64,000 bases of DNA from Symsagittifera roscoffensis (Eukaryota; Xenacoelomorpha; Acoela; Convolutidae), in assembly GCF_963678635.1 (NCBI RefSeq), contig NC_087068.1:53282213-53346212 (forward strand). The letters are read 5' to 3'. Below, one piece after another: positions 54,775 through 64,000 of the stretch. The number at the start of each line of letters is the position of its first letter. Position 1 is the stretch's first letter. The notes under the pieces were generated by a model, which was not told the DNA's origin, did not search any database, and saw only the letters and a program-made list of their open reading frames with translations. The position numbers and the translations under genes are program-made.

Positions 54775-57592
54775 TTATTTATCTCTACTTGTTATACCTT
54801 TTTCAACTAAATTGTAATACTGTAAATAATACGCAATTAGCTTTTAGTTATGAATGCCTACTTACGAAAGGACGGATTTTCTTAGAATGTTTGAGAATTT
54901 TTTTCTCGGCCAAGACTTCGAATTTTTTCCTTACATTAGAGCGCCGCAATGTGCTTTGTTTTCTCATGATCTCAACGTCAAATTTATAGTTTTTAAAGTT
55001 GACTCTCAAATTTTGCTACTTTAGCTCGATATTGAGCCACAAGCCATATGAAAACGAAGTCAAAAATTAATCTGCCATTTAAACGGATTGATGTCTGGTT
55101 AATTTTCCAAGAATTTTTTGTGGTGCTAGTTCTAGCTGTAAATTTTGATTTAAAAATTTCAAATTATTTGATATTCAATATTGTATGCATATGTTTGCTT
55201 TGGGAATGAAATTATTTATTTAAAAAGCTTAGATTTTTTATCCAATCTGTTCTTTTTTTGTTGAAAGCAAGGTTTATATTGAGATGTACTGTGAGCAACT
55301 ATACAATGTGCCACAAGTGATCTCTAGCGAGCTTAGTGTCATGTTACGAAGTCCGGACTAACTTTCGCAAATAAACATGGTCATTGGCTGACACTTTAGC
55401 TTCAATACATAGCACCGGTAAGTTAATAGCATCTGAAGCTGTTTTATTGCAAGATAGTGCTGTATACACGAGCGTAGCAAAAATCGCAGATGCGAAGACG
55501 TGAGGCTCCTAATCTCCAGACCGGGATTCAATTCCGTCACAAGGCATAAGTCTTATTTCTTGGAGTAATGAACGTAGTGAATACTTATATAGGTCTTGAT
55601 GATTTTTTTTGTTTTTTTTTTCAGGAAAAAGTCTTGATGCACTTAGGTATATATGCACTTTTTGAGTTCAATGGAAATTCATCGGCTGAAAGTGACGTAA
55701 ATAGCACTCTCCAAATGGAAATGTCGCGAAAAAACGTGAACGATTTCTAGTTTCGAAAGTGGAATTTAATTTTTAGATTTCCAGCGGAATAAAAACCTTA
55801 CCTGTTGAGCCAGTTTTCTAAAGTTGGGTTAATGTTATCAAAAAAGCGCAAACCAGAAATCGTTCTAGAAGTTCAAAGAGCTTAAAGGGCATCTATTTTT
55901 TCAACAAAGTCAGTGTTTTTTTGTTTATTTGCGTTCATTACTCTTTTCCAATCTTCGAGCTTTTTTGCCATTGTATCGCTTGTGTTTGCGAAGCAGGTAT
56001 CTAAAACAGTGCGCTCTGAAGTAAATGTCGTGTTTTGTCGTCACGGTTGAGTTTTCTTGAGTTTTTTTAATCGGGTTATTCCAAGAGCAGCACAAAACAT
56101 ATACCAGAGAAGAAAGTTACCTTAATAACGGAGGTTATTTAACCTTAACTAAACAACAGATCTAATATTTGAGGGCGAAGGTAGATCAGGTAGTTTTTCT
56201 TCATTTTATTCAAATTAGAGCTAAATTTGGGTGTTTAGTTACATCAGCGCATTATGCATTTGGGTGTTTTTCTCTTGAAGTTTTTTTATGTCATGATTCG
56301 CTGTCAATTGTTTTAGGGGTTAATAGAATTCGTTTCGTTTTGATCAAAATAAAAAAGTTAGAGTCGTTTGGCCGTTTAACAAAATTTATATATTTTTTAG
56401 AAAATGCTTCAAATATAGTCAGTTTGTTCGCCTTTTTGAGTTTAACGACACTTTTTTCAATTGTCTGTTGGCTATGTTCACTAATTATCACGGACTAAGT
56501 TAACATCCCCTAAAATTGTCGTATGACCGTGAGTCCATGAATAAAGTGAGTTGATTTTTGTCGGAGTTTTTACCCAATCAGAATCAAGCACTTTACACGA
56601 AGAGCTTAGCAAATTGAATCCTCATTAAACGCTGCTGTGGAAAGTTATAGCGTAGTCTATCTGGAGCTAGGATGCTAACACGATCCCTTATCATAAATAT
56701 TCAAGAAATTTTATGAAACTAAAAGAATTTTTTTTACGTTGATTAATGTAATAGTAAGTTATTTTTTTGATTAAATTCACGATTTTCGAAAAATTCAGTA
56801 TACAAAATTCAGTTTTTTCTAAAAAAAAAAAACTTTTTATCTGATCCAAAAGTTTGATAATTTGAGTTCAGCCCATTTATATTTGATTCCAGCTAAGCTA
56901 ACGTTCTTGATAAAACTAATCTGCAAAACAAATCTCTAAGGTCTTTCTACATTTTTGGTACATAAAAAATACTGTAAATGTTAATGGCAGTCGGTTTTCA
57001 AATGTCAGTCGGTTTGTCATTGCGATTGTCAAGTCGGAATGTAGACTTCTATAGAAATGTGTTTGTTTTTGGCTTCAATGTTTTAATTCAATAGTAACAT
57101 TAGAATCTGTTACCAATGTCTGAATGATACACTGACCTTTGAAGAGCTACAAGTGCTCCGCTTGATAAAAAACTTAAAAACTACAACATTAGAGAAGGAA
57201 ACCAAACCGTTGAAATAAAATTAAATCTTAGCTAATTTACTTGCACTTGTTATTGTGAAAGATCTAAGAATAGTTCATAAATATCAATGTTAAAGCAGAT
57301 ACTTTAAATTTGCGAATTTAAATAGTTACCCAGAACTCAGACTCAGTTATAGACAATAGATCGTCGTTTCGATATCTGACTTGTACTTGTCGAACTTAAG
57401 CGCCCGCAGTAATAGAAATAAATCACCGTTTTAATAAACGGTTTATGTTTGTCAGATTGTATAACCTTGTGCAATTATTGCACTTTCAGATCTGGGTTGC
57501 ATAGTTTTATCGGGGCGTAGTTATTTCCGTAGCTGTTAAATCAGCTTTATTAATATTCCGGCTGGAGAAGTATCTTCTCGATTTTCATTCGT
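54775..57592 (+). other. Region between INPP5F and BPNT2
   Basis: Holds a tRNA-like patch with B-box GGGATTCAATTCC (about 55531), a complete dispersed MITE-like element (55563-55943), another end of the same family (about 56430-56500), and an acceptor-like CACTTTCAG at about 57489, upstream of the BPNT2 start. I see no gene. Confidence 0.5.
55563..55943 (+). mobile_element. Best-preserved GAGTAATGAACG-family element (about 380 bp)
   Basis: The left terminus GAGTAATGAACGTA (55563-55576) and right terminus TGCGTTCATTACTC (55930-55943) are inverted with one mismatch in 14. The interior carries the family core (CAGGAAAAAGTCTTGATG, then AAAAAACGTGAACG, then AGCGGAATAAAAACC, then AGAGCTTAAAGGGCATC). 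No coding capacity, hence MITE-like. I could not define a target-site duplication. Confidence 0.65.
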
Positions 57593-60500
57593 ATGAGGCC
57601 TGAAAATTTAACAGAAAAAACATCCCAACACACTAGCGCACAAAACGACAGATTCGGTGACCAGCAGAATCGCAACGAGCATCACAATCACATCAATAGC
57701 AGCTCAAAGAGCAATAACAACAGCCCGAAACTTCACCCTATGATGGCTGTACAAATCAAACCATCGCCTGTCGGGATTCTAATCCTATGCATATCTTTCG
57801 TCATCCTCATTTATTACATGTTCAGGTAAGTTAAGAATCGGTTGAATAAAGATATTGTAATTATCTAGTTATCTAAGCTAACTAGTTAACTAGGAGTATT
57901 TTGATATCAGGAATTGTGCTCTACAGTAATTACTTCAGGTTTTCACAGGTGTGGATCCAGGATTTTATAGAATTTCGTCTAGAATTTTTCAAAATTTTAA
58001 GATATTTTGTGTTCTTGGAGTGCTGAAATTTAAAAAAAGCCAAAAAAAATTTCCGATTAATCCTATTCAAATGAAATAGCGAACATTATTAACTACATTT
58101 TTGGAAATATTATATGTGACAAACAGTCGAACTTTTAACATAAAATATGGTTATAAGTAGTAAAAAACAAATTATCATGATTCATTTCAAATATAATTTC
58201 TGTTCAGATCTACAGACGTGAGCACCACTAGTTCCATCAGCATCCGAGAACTGATCTCGGCATCCATAGATGTGGCAGAGAGAGGAGGGCGAGAGGTAGT
58301 TGCTGTGAAGAAAGAACACGAGGAACATCAGAAGAGCAAAGGGGAGACAAAGGAGGGCGCCAATGATCCAGTCACTGACGGGGATTTCAGATCACATGTC
58401 AAGATTACAAGTGCACTCAGAAAAACATTTCCATATCTAAATGTAAGTTATAACTTTTAATTGTATAATTCACCGTGTAACCCTAGACTTAGTGTTCTAG
58501 TATAATTAAGAGTAATGAACGCAGTGAAGACTCTTGTATATACTGGGCGACATAGAAAACCCATCAAAATGAAAAAGGTTGAAGAAACCGTGAAATCATA
58601 CAAAGTAACGCTTTTGAAGCAAATGTGATCACGCTTCAGCCACAAATTTACATTTGTTTTTTTTTACTTAAGTTGAATTACCTTATTTCCTTGATGAGAA
58701 TTTTATACCTGAAGTTAATCAGCGAAACCCAGTTTTGATCCAAGAAAAAGTATATTTATGGCTCATCCTTCAGTTTTATTTAGTTTATTGACCTTTAAAT
58801 TCAGGGTTTTTTATAGAACCATAATAGAAATAAGGTAGTAAAGTTAGTTCTATGAGATGAATCACGTAAAAATATACAAGTGTTTACGTTATTTTTGCAC
58901 AAAAAAAAATCCAGGCAACTCGTCAAAATATGTTGCTTGCTATCTATCGGACAAACCAATGGGCTTAGCAAATTCTAAAAAAAAAACGCCGTGGTAGGTT
59001 TTTCAGGTTTTCGAAATGTGGCTGTTGCGTTTTCAACGTCGCCAAGTATAGGTTTTGGTGACTTTTTTTAGGAAAGTTTGTGCACGCTCAGTTTTGATTT
59101 TTCGCGGATTGACGTCTGATTTTTTTTTTGAGTTCATTTCCATTGTTGAAAAGAAGGGAAACTCCTCTATCGAACAGCAAAAGTGTCAAGATCACGAAAA
59201 GATGGCCCTGCAGTGGGCAGGTGTGGGTGAAAATTAAATAAAAAACAGCTCGTATGTTGATTCTTCTTGAAAAATTGCTTCAGTAGAACACCTAGGGTCA
59301 AAATGTTTAAGTAATCATCATTAAAAGACCAGCGAAATTTTATTATAAAAAGCAGAAAACTGTCTGAAAGGTCTTACCATTATTGGACTGCCATCTTGGT
59401 TAAGTCTTTTTCCCTCTGGCCTTTTTCATAACCATTGATGTTTTTTCAATCTAGCTGGTTTCGGAAGAGCACGACCAAGGTGATCTGGACCTGACAAAAG
59501 TACAGTCTCCTAATTTACACATCCAAGAGGTCACTGACCACACTAACTTCGATGAAATTGTGCCTGTTGAGGAACTGACAGTCTGGGTGGACCCCCTAGA
59601 TGCCACACAGGAATACACTGGTAGATAATTTTGTAAAACCTCCCTATTTCGGCTTCTCTTATAGCCATCCTCTTTCACCCCTATCAACCACCTCTCCTCT
59701 ACACACCCCTCCACCCCCTTAAATGCGCTTTGTCTATCCTCTCTAATTAATGCTCGCTAAAAGATTTTTTGAATGTTTTGTAGTTCATGTACTCCAATTA
59801 ATTGTCTGTTAGCTTGTATTCATTGGAGAAATAAAAGTAATTCTGCAAACACTCGTAATTTTGGCTCTTTTTACTAACCGCCCTTTTTACACAAGCATAG
59901 CTTGTGTTATAGAATGAGTTTTCTTTTTTTTCCAACCTAAGTCGGAATTATTTGCGATGCAATTGTTGCGAAAAAATGTGTTCATTTTGAAAGTGTTCAT
60001 TTTGATCCAGCTATTAAGTACAGCCAATGCTAACGATATTAACACAGACTATTATATTACAAATAGCACTTAAAAGCTCTAAGGTATCATGGATCTGCAG
60101 TGTAGAGTTAGGGAAAGAGACCCGCAAAAAATAAGAGGGTTCAAACCTGTGAGGGTCGGATGTTTTTATTGAGCTTTTTCGTATACTAGTTAAAATGCGT
60201 CCGCTCTTTGAATTCAGGCATGCTAGTTGGTAAATTTTATTTTTTCAAATTGACTGGTACTGCTAATGCGTTTTAATAGGCCTCGGTCACTTAGCAATTA
60301 TGTAGACTCATAATTGGCGTGCGTTAGTTAAGAAATTTTGTAGACTCAAAGTTTTATCCATTCAGTTTTTCTCAGCAGCATTAGCGGTCATATTTTTGCT
60401 TGTGAATGCGAAGTGCAACTTCGTCTCTGTGTCATTTATAGCAATGATTTTATCGCCAATCGAGCTAATTAACTGCAACGGAAAAATGAATATTCTGTTG

Positions 60501-63500
60501 ATAAGAGTATGAACATTGAGTTGCTAAATTATAGACAGGTCACTTGAACGATGTTTGTGGACTTAAGTTTGTGGAAAGAACTTAATATTCTGGTGTGTTT
60601 TAGTTTTTTTGTTTTCAACGTAAACTCAGGTACCACAATAACCATCGGAATGGGTCGAGTGATATATCATACTAAAGCATTTAAAGCCGTGATTCGAACG
60701 GCATTTAAAAGTTTTCAGAAAAATGTCCCATTGTCGAGAAAAACTGGTCTGAAGTTTTTAAGGCTTAGGCTGATCGATCGAGTAACGTTCATTAGATAAA
60801 AATTGGACATTTGGGCTCAAAAAATTTGATTTTTCTAAACTGATGATTTTTCTTTGATTTTTCTAAAAGCTTAATTTAAAACTTCCTCTAGCGCTTCCCT
60901 AAATTTTTTTCTGTTATTTATTTTTGAAGCCAACTGTTGTTGATGATATCTAATTGGCTGACTTTCTAAGCCTTTGTGTATTTCTCGCATCACACCATGG
61001 ACAAAAAACGGCACTAAAATGAAGAGAAAAAAAAACGTTTGTGAATATGTTCAGAACATTCTGTGCTACTAGCTCAACAAACGGTCTATCCTTTCTTTAG
61101 TTGTGTTTTTGATTTTTTGTTTCGTAATAATGACGGGAACCGTTTTTGTGACCATTAAAAATGTTTTATTTAATTCATTTTTTTTCATCTTTTCCACGCA
61201 AAATCAGGTATTACAAATAATCGTCGGAATAGGTTGAGTGGTATGCCAAACTTAAGAGTCCCTTCAGTCATGATTTCAATGACAAAAAAATCATTTTAAA
61301 TAAATAGTCACCGTGTTTTTTGGTCAGAAAAACTTATTTAAAATTGGTCTGAAAGTTTTATTTAGCGCTGTTTTGGCAAAAAAAGGTTTTGTGGAATTGT
61401 TTTCTGTTTTTCGTTCATTTTTGAATACAAATGCTGCCGATTGTAGTTCGCTAATTTTTTAAGCGTTTGTATAGTTTTATAATCAAACCACACGCTAAAA
61501 ACAACACTACTAAAGAAAAAGTAATTTTTGTAATCTATTATATTTTTAAATGCGGGCTTCACTATCTCGCCATGTTTGAGCTTTTTCAACGTATTATTTT
61601 TGCATGTTTATGCTATATCGTATAATGCAATGTTTAAGAATTTTTTTGATTTTTCAATTAGATTTTAGTGGTTATTTTACCGAGTTTAAATTAAGCATCT
61701 GAATATCGAATTAGGGGTTGCGAATTCGGCCTCCAATTTTGAATGCCCGTATCATTTTAGTTAACGAGGTAACCCAACCCTGTAGTTGCGTGCTGTCAGA
61801 ATACTCTAAGGAGTTACAAATCTTGCCTCCAGATATGACTGTTCAAATCCTTGTAGTTTTCGAGACATGACGTTTTTTGTGATTTTTTCAAAAATTTTCA
61901 GAAAACTTATTAATATTAGTTTTTAAAAGTCTGAAAATCCCAACCCTGTTGTTAAGTCCTGTCAGAGTACTCTCAAAGATTGCGAATCTTGCCTCCAAGT
62001 ATGACTGCTCAATTCTTTGTAGTTTTTGAGATATGATGTTTTTGTGATTTTTTCAAAAACTTTTCAGAAAACATGATTTTTTTTTCGCAAAATCTGAAAT
62101 TCCCAACCCTGTACTTGGGTCCTGTCAGCGTGATCTCAAAGATTGCGAATCTTGCCCCCAAATATGACTGCTCAATTCTTTGTAGTTTTCGAGATATGAC
62201 GTTTTTGTGATTTTTTCAAAAATTTTCAGAAAACTTATTAATATTAGTTCTTAAAAGTCTGAAATTCCCAACCCTGTTGTTAAGTCCTGTCAGAGTACTC
62301 TCAAAGATTGCGAATCTTGCCTCCAAGTATGACTGCTCAATTCTTTGTAGTTTTTGAGATATGATGTTTTTGTGATTTTTTCAAAAACTTTTCAGAAAAC
62401 ATGATTTTTTTTTCGCAAAATCTGAAATTCCCAACCCTGTACTTGGGTCCTGTCAGCGTGATCTCAAAGATTGCGAATCTTGCCTCCAAGTATGATTGCT
62501 CAATTCTTTGTAGTTTTTGAGATATGACGTTTTTTATGATTTTTTCAAAAATTTTCAGAAAACTTCAGAAAGTTTAAATTAATTCTTTTCAAAATTTGAA
62601 ATTCCCAACGCTATAGTTCGGTGTTGTCAGGATACTCTAAAAACTTGCAAATCTTGCCACATGCGACTGCTAAACGTGACTGCTCAAATGCTTTTAGTTA
62701 CCAAGATGTGACGTTTTTTGATTTTTTCAAAGTTTCTCGAAGAACTTATCTACAAAGAAATTCAAAAAATTTGAAACGACTATTTTGATGAAGATACAAC
62801 CTGATTGTCAGCGTACACCCAGGCGACAACCTTATTGTCAGCGTAAAACCCAGGCGTCTCAAATCTTGCCTCTAAATAGGAATGCTCTTTTAGTTTCCGA
62901 GATAAGACGTTTTTTTTTTGGGGAAACAGGTTTTAAAAAATTCAAAAAATTTTGGATTCCTAACCCTATAGTAAGGTGCTCTCAGGGACTCTCATTGGTT
63001 GCAAATCTGGCCTCCAAATTTCTCCAGAGGCCCATTAAGTTTTCGAAATGACGCTTTTTAAAGGGGAATTTAAAAAAATTTAAAATTTCGAAATTACCAA
63101 CCCTGTAATTGGGTGCAGTCAGAGTACACTAAAAGTTTGCAGATGTTGTTTCCAATATATGCGGTTTTTCATGAGTTGTCGAAAATTTTCGAAGCCCCGA
63201 AGGTGCGTTAAACGCTAGTTTTTTATTAATGTGGTCACATTATTCTCTGCAACTTGCAACCGGTTATCCTTGTCTAACTACTTCAATTAGATGTTTTGCG
63301 TGATCCATCTTTCTTGCTTGTATTTTACCTATTCATTTATCATCTAAGAATTCAATTTGAATTAGTGCAAAATTTTTGGATCTCATACCAGCATATACAT
63401 AGATGTTTTTTCTTCCATAAAATTAGTCTGCATGGCAAAATTTTGGGAAACAATTAGAAAAAGAAAAACTTTAATTTATTCATTTTCGCCCATTTAAATT

Positions 63501-63784
63501 TTTTTAAATCCTTATGATTCAATTCAGGTCACACATAGCAAGGGCTCGAACTAGCAGAGAGTTAGCTGATTTTGAGTCCTGGGCGAAAATGATTATCTAT
63601 ATGTATTTTACTGTATGCTTAAACTCAACTAAGACTAAACTCTAAATGTTTCTGTGGGACTTCAAAATAGTTTCTTTGTGTTGTGCAGAGAACCTGTTGC
63701 ACTACGTGACAGTGATGGTGTGCATAGCGAGGAAGGGAGTCCCCATAGCAGGCGTCATTCACAAGCCATTCGAACAGAAGTCAT
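57593..63784 (+). CDS. BPNT2: Golgi-resident PAP phosphatase (BPNT2/IMPAD1), first four exons, 3' end outside the window
   Basis: Hydrolyses 3'-phosphoadenosine 5'-phosphate, the by-product of sulfation, in the Golgi lumen (family knowledge). Exons: 57593-57825, 58208-58442, 59455-59620, 63689-63784. Phases agree, and the last donor (TCAT then GTAAGC) continues beyond the window. Residues 59-77 form one hydrophobic segment near the N-terminus, a type II signal anchor. NDPVTDGD (130-137), SEE (159-161) and [11 protein letters not shown] (201-211) are the metal-binding motifs of the inositol monophosphatase superfamily, and VIHKPF follows in exon 4. The N-terminal 50 residues are Asn/Gln/Ser/His-rich. 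The WD-type motif and the last part of the fold are not in the window. The membrane anchor separates it from cytosolic BPNT1. Confidence 0.92.
58443..59454 (+). other. BPNT2 intron 2
   Basis: Contains a GAGTAATGAACG-family left end (about 58508-58530) and a core fragment with CTCTATCGAACAGCAAAAGTG (about 59162). Nothing else is recognised. Confidence 0.5.
60408..60424. repeat. Short hairpin repeat (GCGAAGT-GCA-ACTTCGT)
   Basis: A copy of the dispersed stem-loop in which the closing C-G pair is replaced by T-A on both sides, so the stem is kept. CTCTGTGT follows, as in the other copies. Confidence 0.7.
61760..63140 (+). repeat. Satellite of about 165 bp with a dimeric higher-order repeat
   Basis: CCCAACCCTG-type anchors start at 61773, 61939, 62102, 62267, 62430, 62604, about 62959 and about 63096. 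Units at 61939 and 62267 (163 bp) look identical over their length. Units at 62102 and 62430 share a different variant (ACTTGGGTCCTGTCAGCGTG). The central part is therefore an A-B-A-B array with a 328-bp period, flanked by more diverged monomers. Each monomer also carries GAATCTTGCC and TGTAGTTTTNGAGATATGA. Confidence 0.9.
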
Positions 63785-64000
63785 GTAAGCACATTTCTCG
63801 GTCTTTTCTGTTTTACGGCCCAAAAACTAATCATTTTGCATCCTTGAAAATTTGATTTTTACGCTCAAAGCTGATTGGATGAAATTCATACGGCCCAAAA
63901 ACTGATCATTTTGCTAATTTGAAAGTTGATCATAATGCTCAAATCTGATTGGTTCATTTCATATTAGCGAAAATATTACCTAGGATTTCAATGAAAACAT

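Larger units (their letters stand above)
59621..63688 (+). other. BPNT2 intron 3, 4.07 kb
   Basis: Begins with a C-rich pyrimidine tract (about 59640-59720). It contains a tRNA-like patch with GGGTTCAAACC (about 60157), the hairpin motif at 60408-60424 and the satellite described separately. I see no coding exon. Confidence 0.55.

Noticed and set aside
61760-63140. CRISPR-like array
   Set aside because: Monomers are contiguous at about 165 bp without unique spacers, in animal intronic DNA; it is a satellite.

Overview
The window is animal (metazoan) genomic DNA, AT-rich, with long introns full of repeats. The evidence is three split genes with ordinary GT-AG junctions and continuous phase: methionyl-tRNA synthetase with a GST-like head and WHEP domains, a Sac2-type (INPP5F) phosphatase, and a Golgi-type PAP phosphatase (BPNT2). 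I cannot fix the phylum. All three genes lie on the + strand.

Layout. 1-7125: the 3' part of a giant uninterrupted ORF (at least 2375 codons, open to the left edge) of unrecognised family and visibly different base composition, followed by a hairpin-rich non-coding tail to about 8.88 kb. 8884-9652: a 5'-truncated LINE reverse-transcriptase fragment with a (TTA)n tail. 9888-32473: a complete 21-exon MARS1 gene that I assembled exon by exon to an in-frame 1114-residue product. 28703-42879: a direct tandem duplication of about 7.1 kb that carries the last six MARS1 exons twice; the second copy has no 5' exons and has a frameshift in its second WHEP domain. 44502-54774: a complete 6-exon INPP5F/SAC2 gene (1022 residues). 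57593 to beyond the right edge: the first four exons of BPNT2 (IMPAD1).

The introns hold most of the unusual material: a degenerate Mutator-like (MULE) transposon with doubled terminal motifs (about 15.95-17.83 kb); a 458-bp MULE-like MITE with a perfect 9-bp target-site duplication (50402-50859); a MITE-like family bounded by C-runs and G-runs that appears four times in MARS1 introns; a second dispersed family with GAGTAATGAACG terminal inverted repeats; tRNA-derived SINE-like copies; a short hairpin repeat with a compensated base-pair change; two diverged tandem arrays in MARS1 introns; and a satellite of about 165 bp with a dimeric higher-order repeat in the last visible BPNT2 intron.

The three cellular genes are housekeeping functions (translation, phosphoinositide turnover, sulfation by-product removal). 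Nothing suggests that they form a pathway. The candidates for undescribed biology are the giant ORF with its structured tail, the partially duplicated MARS1 gene with a GC-AG intron and twin WHEP domains, and the repeat families closely associated with introns.
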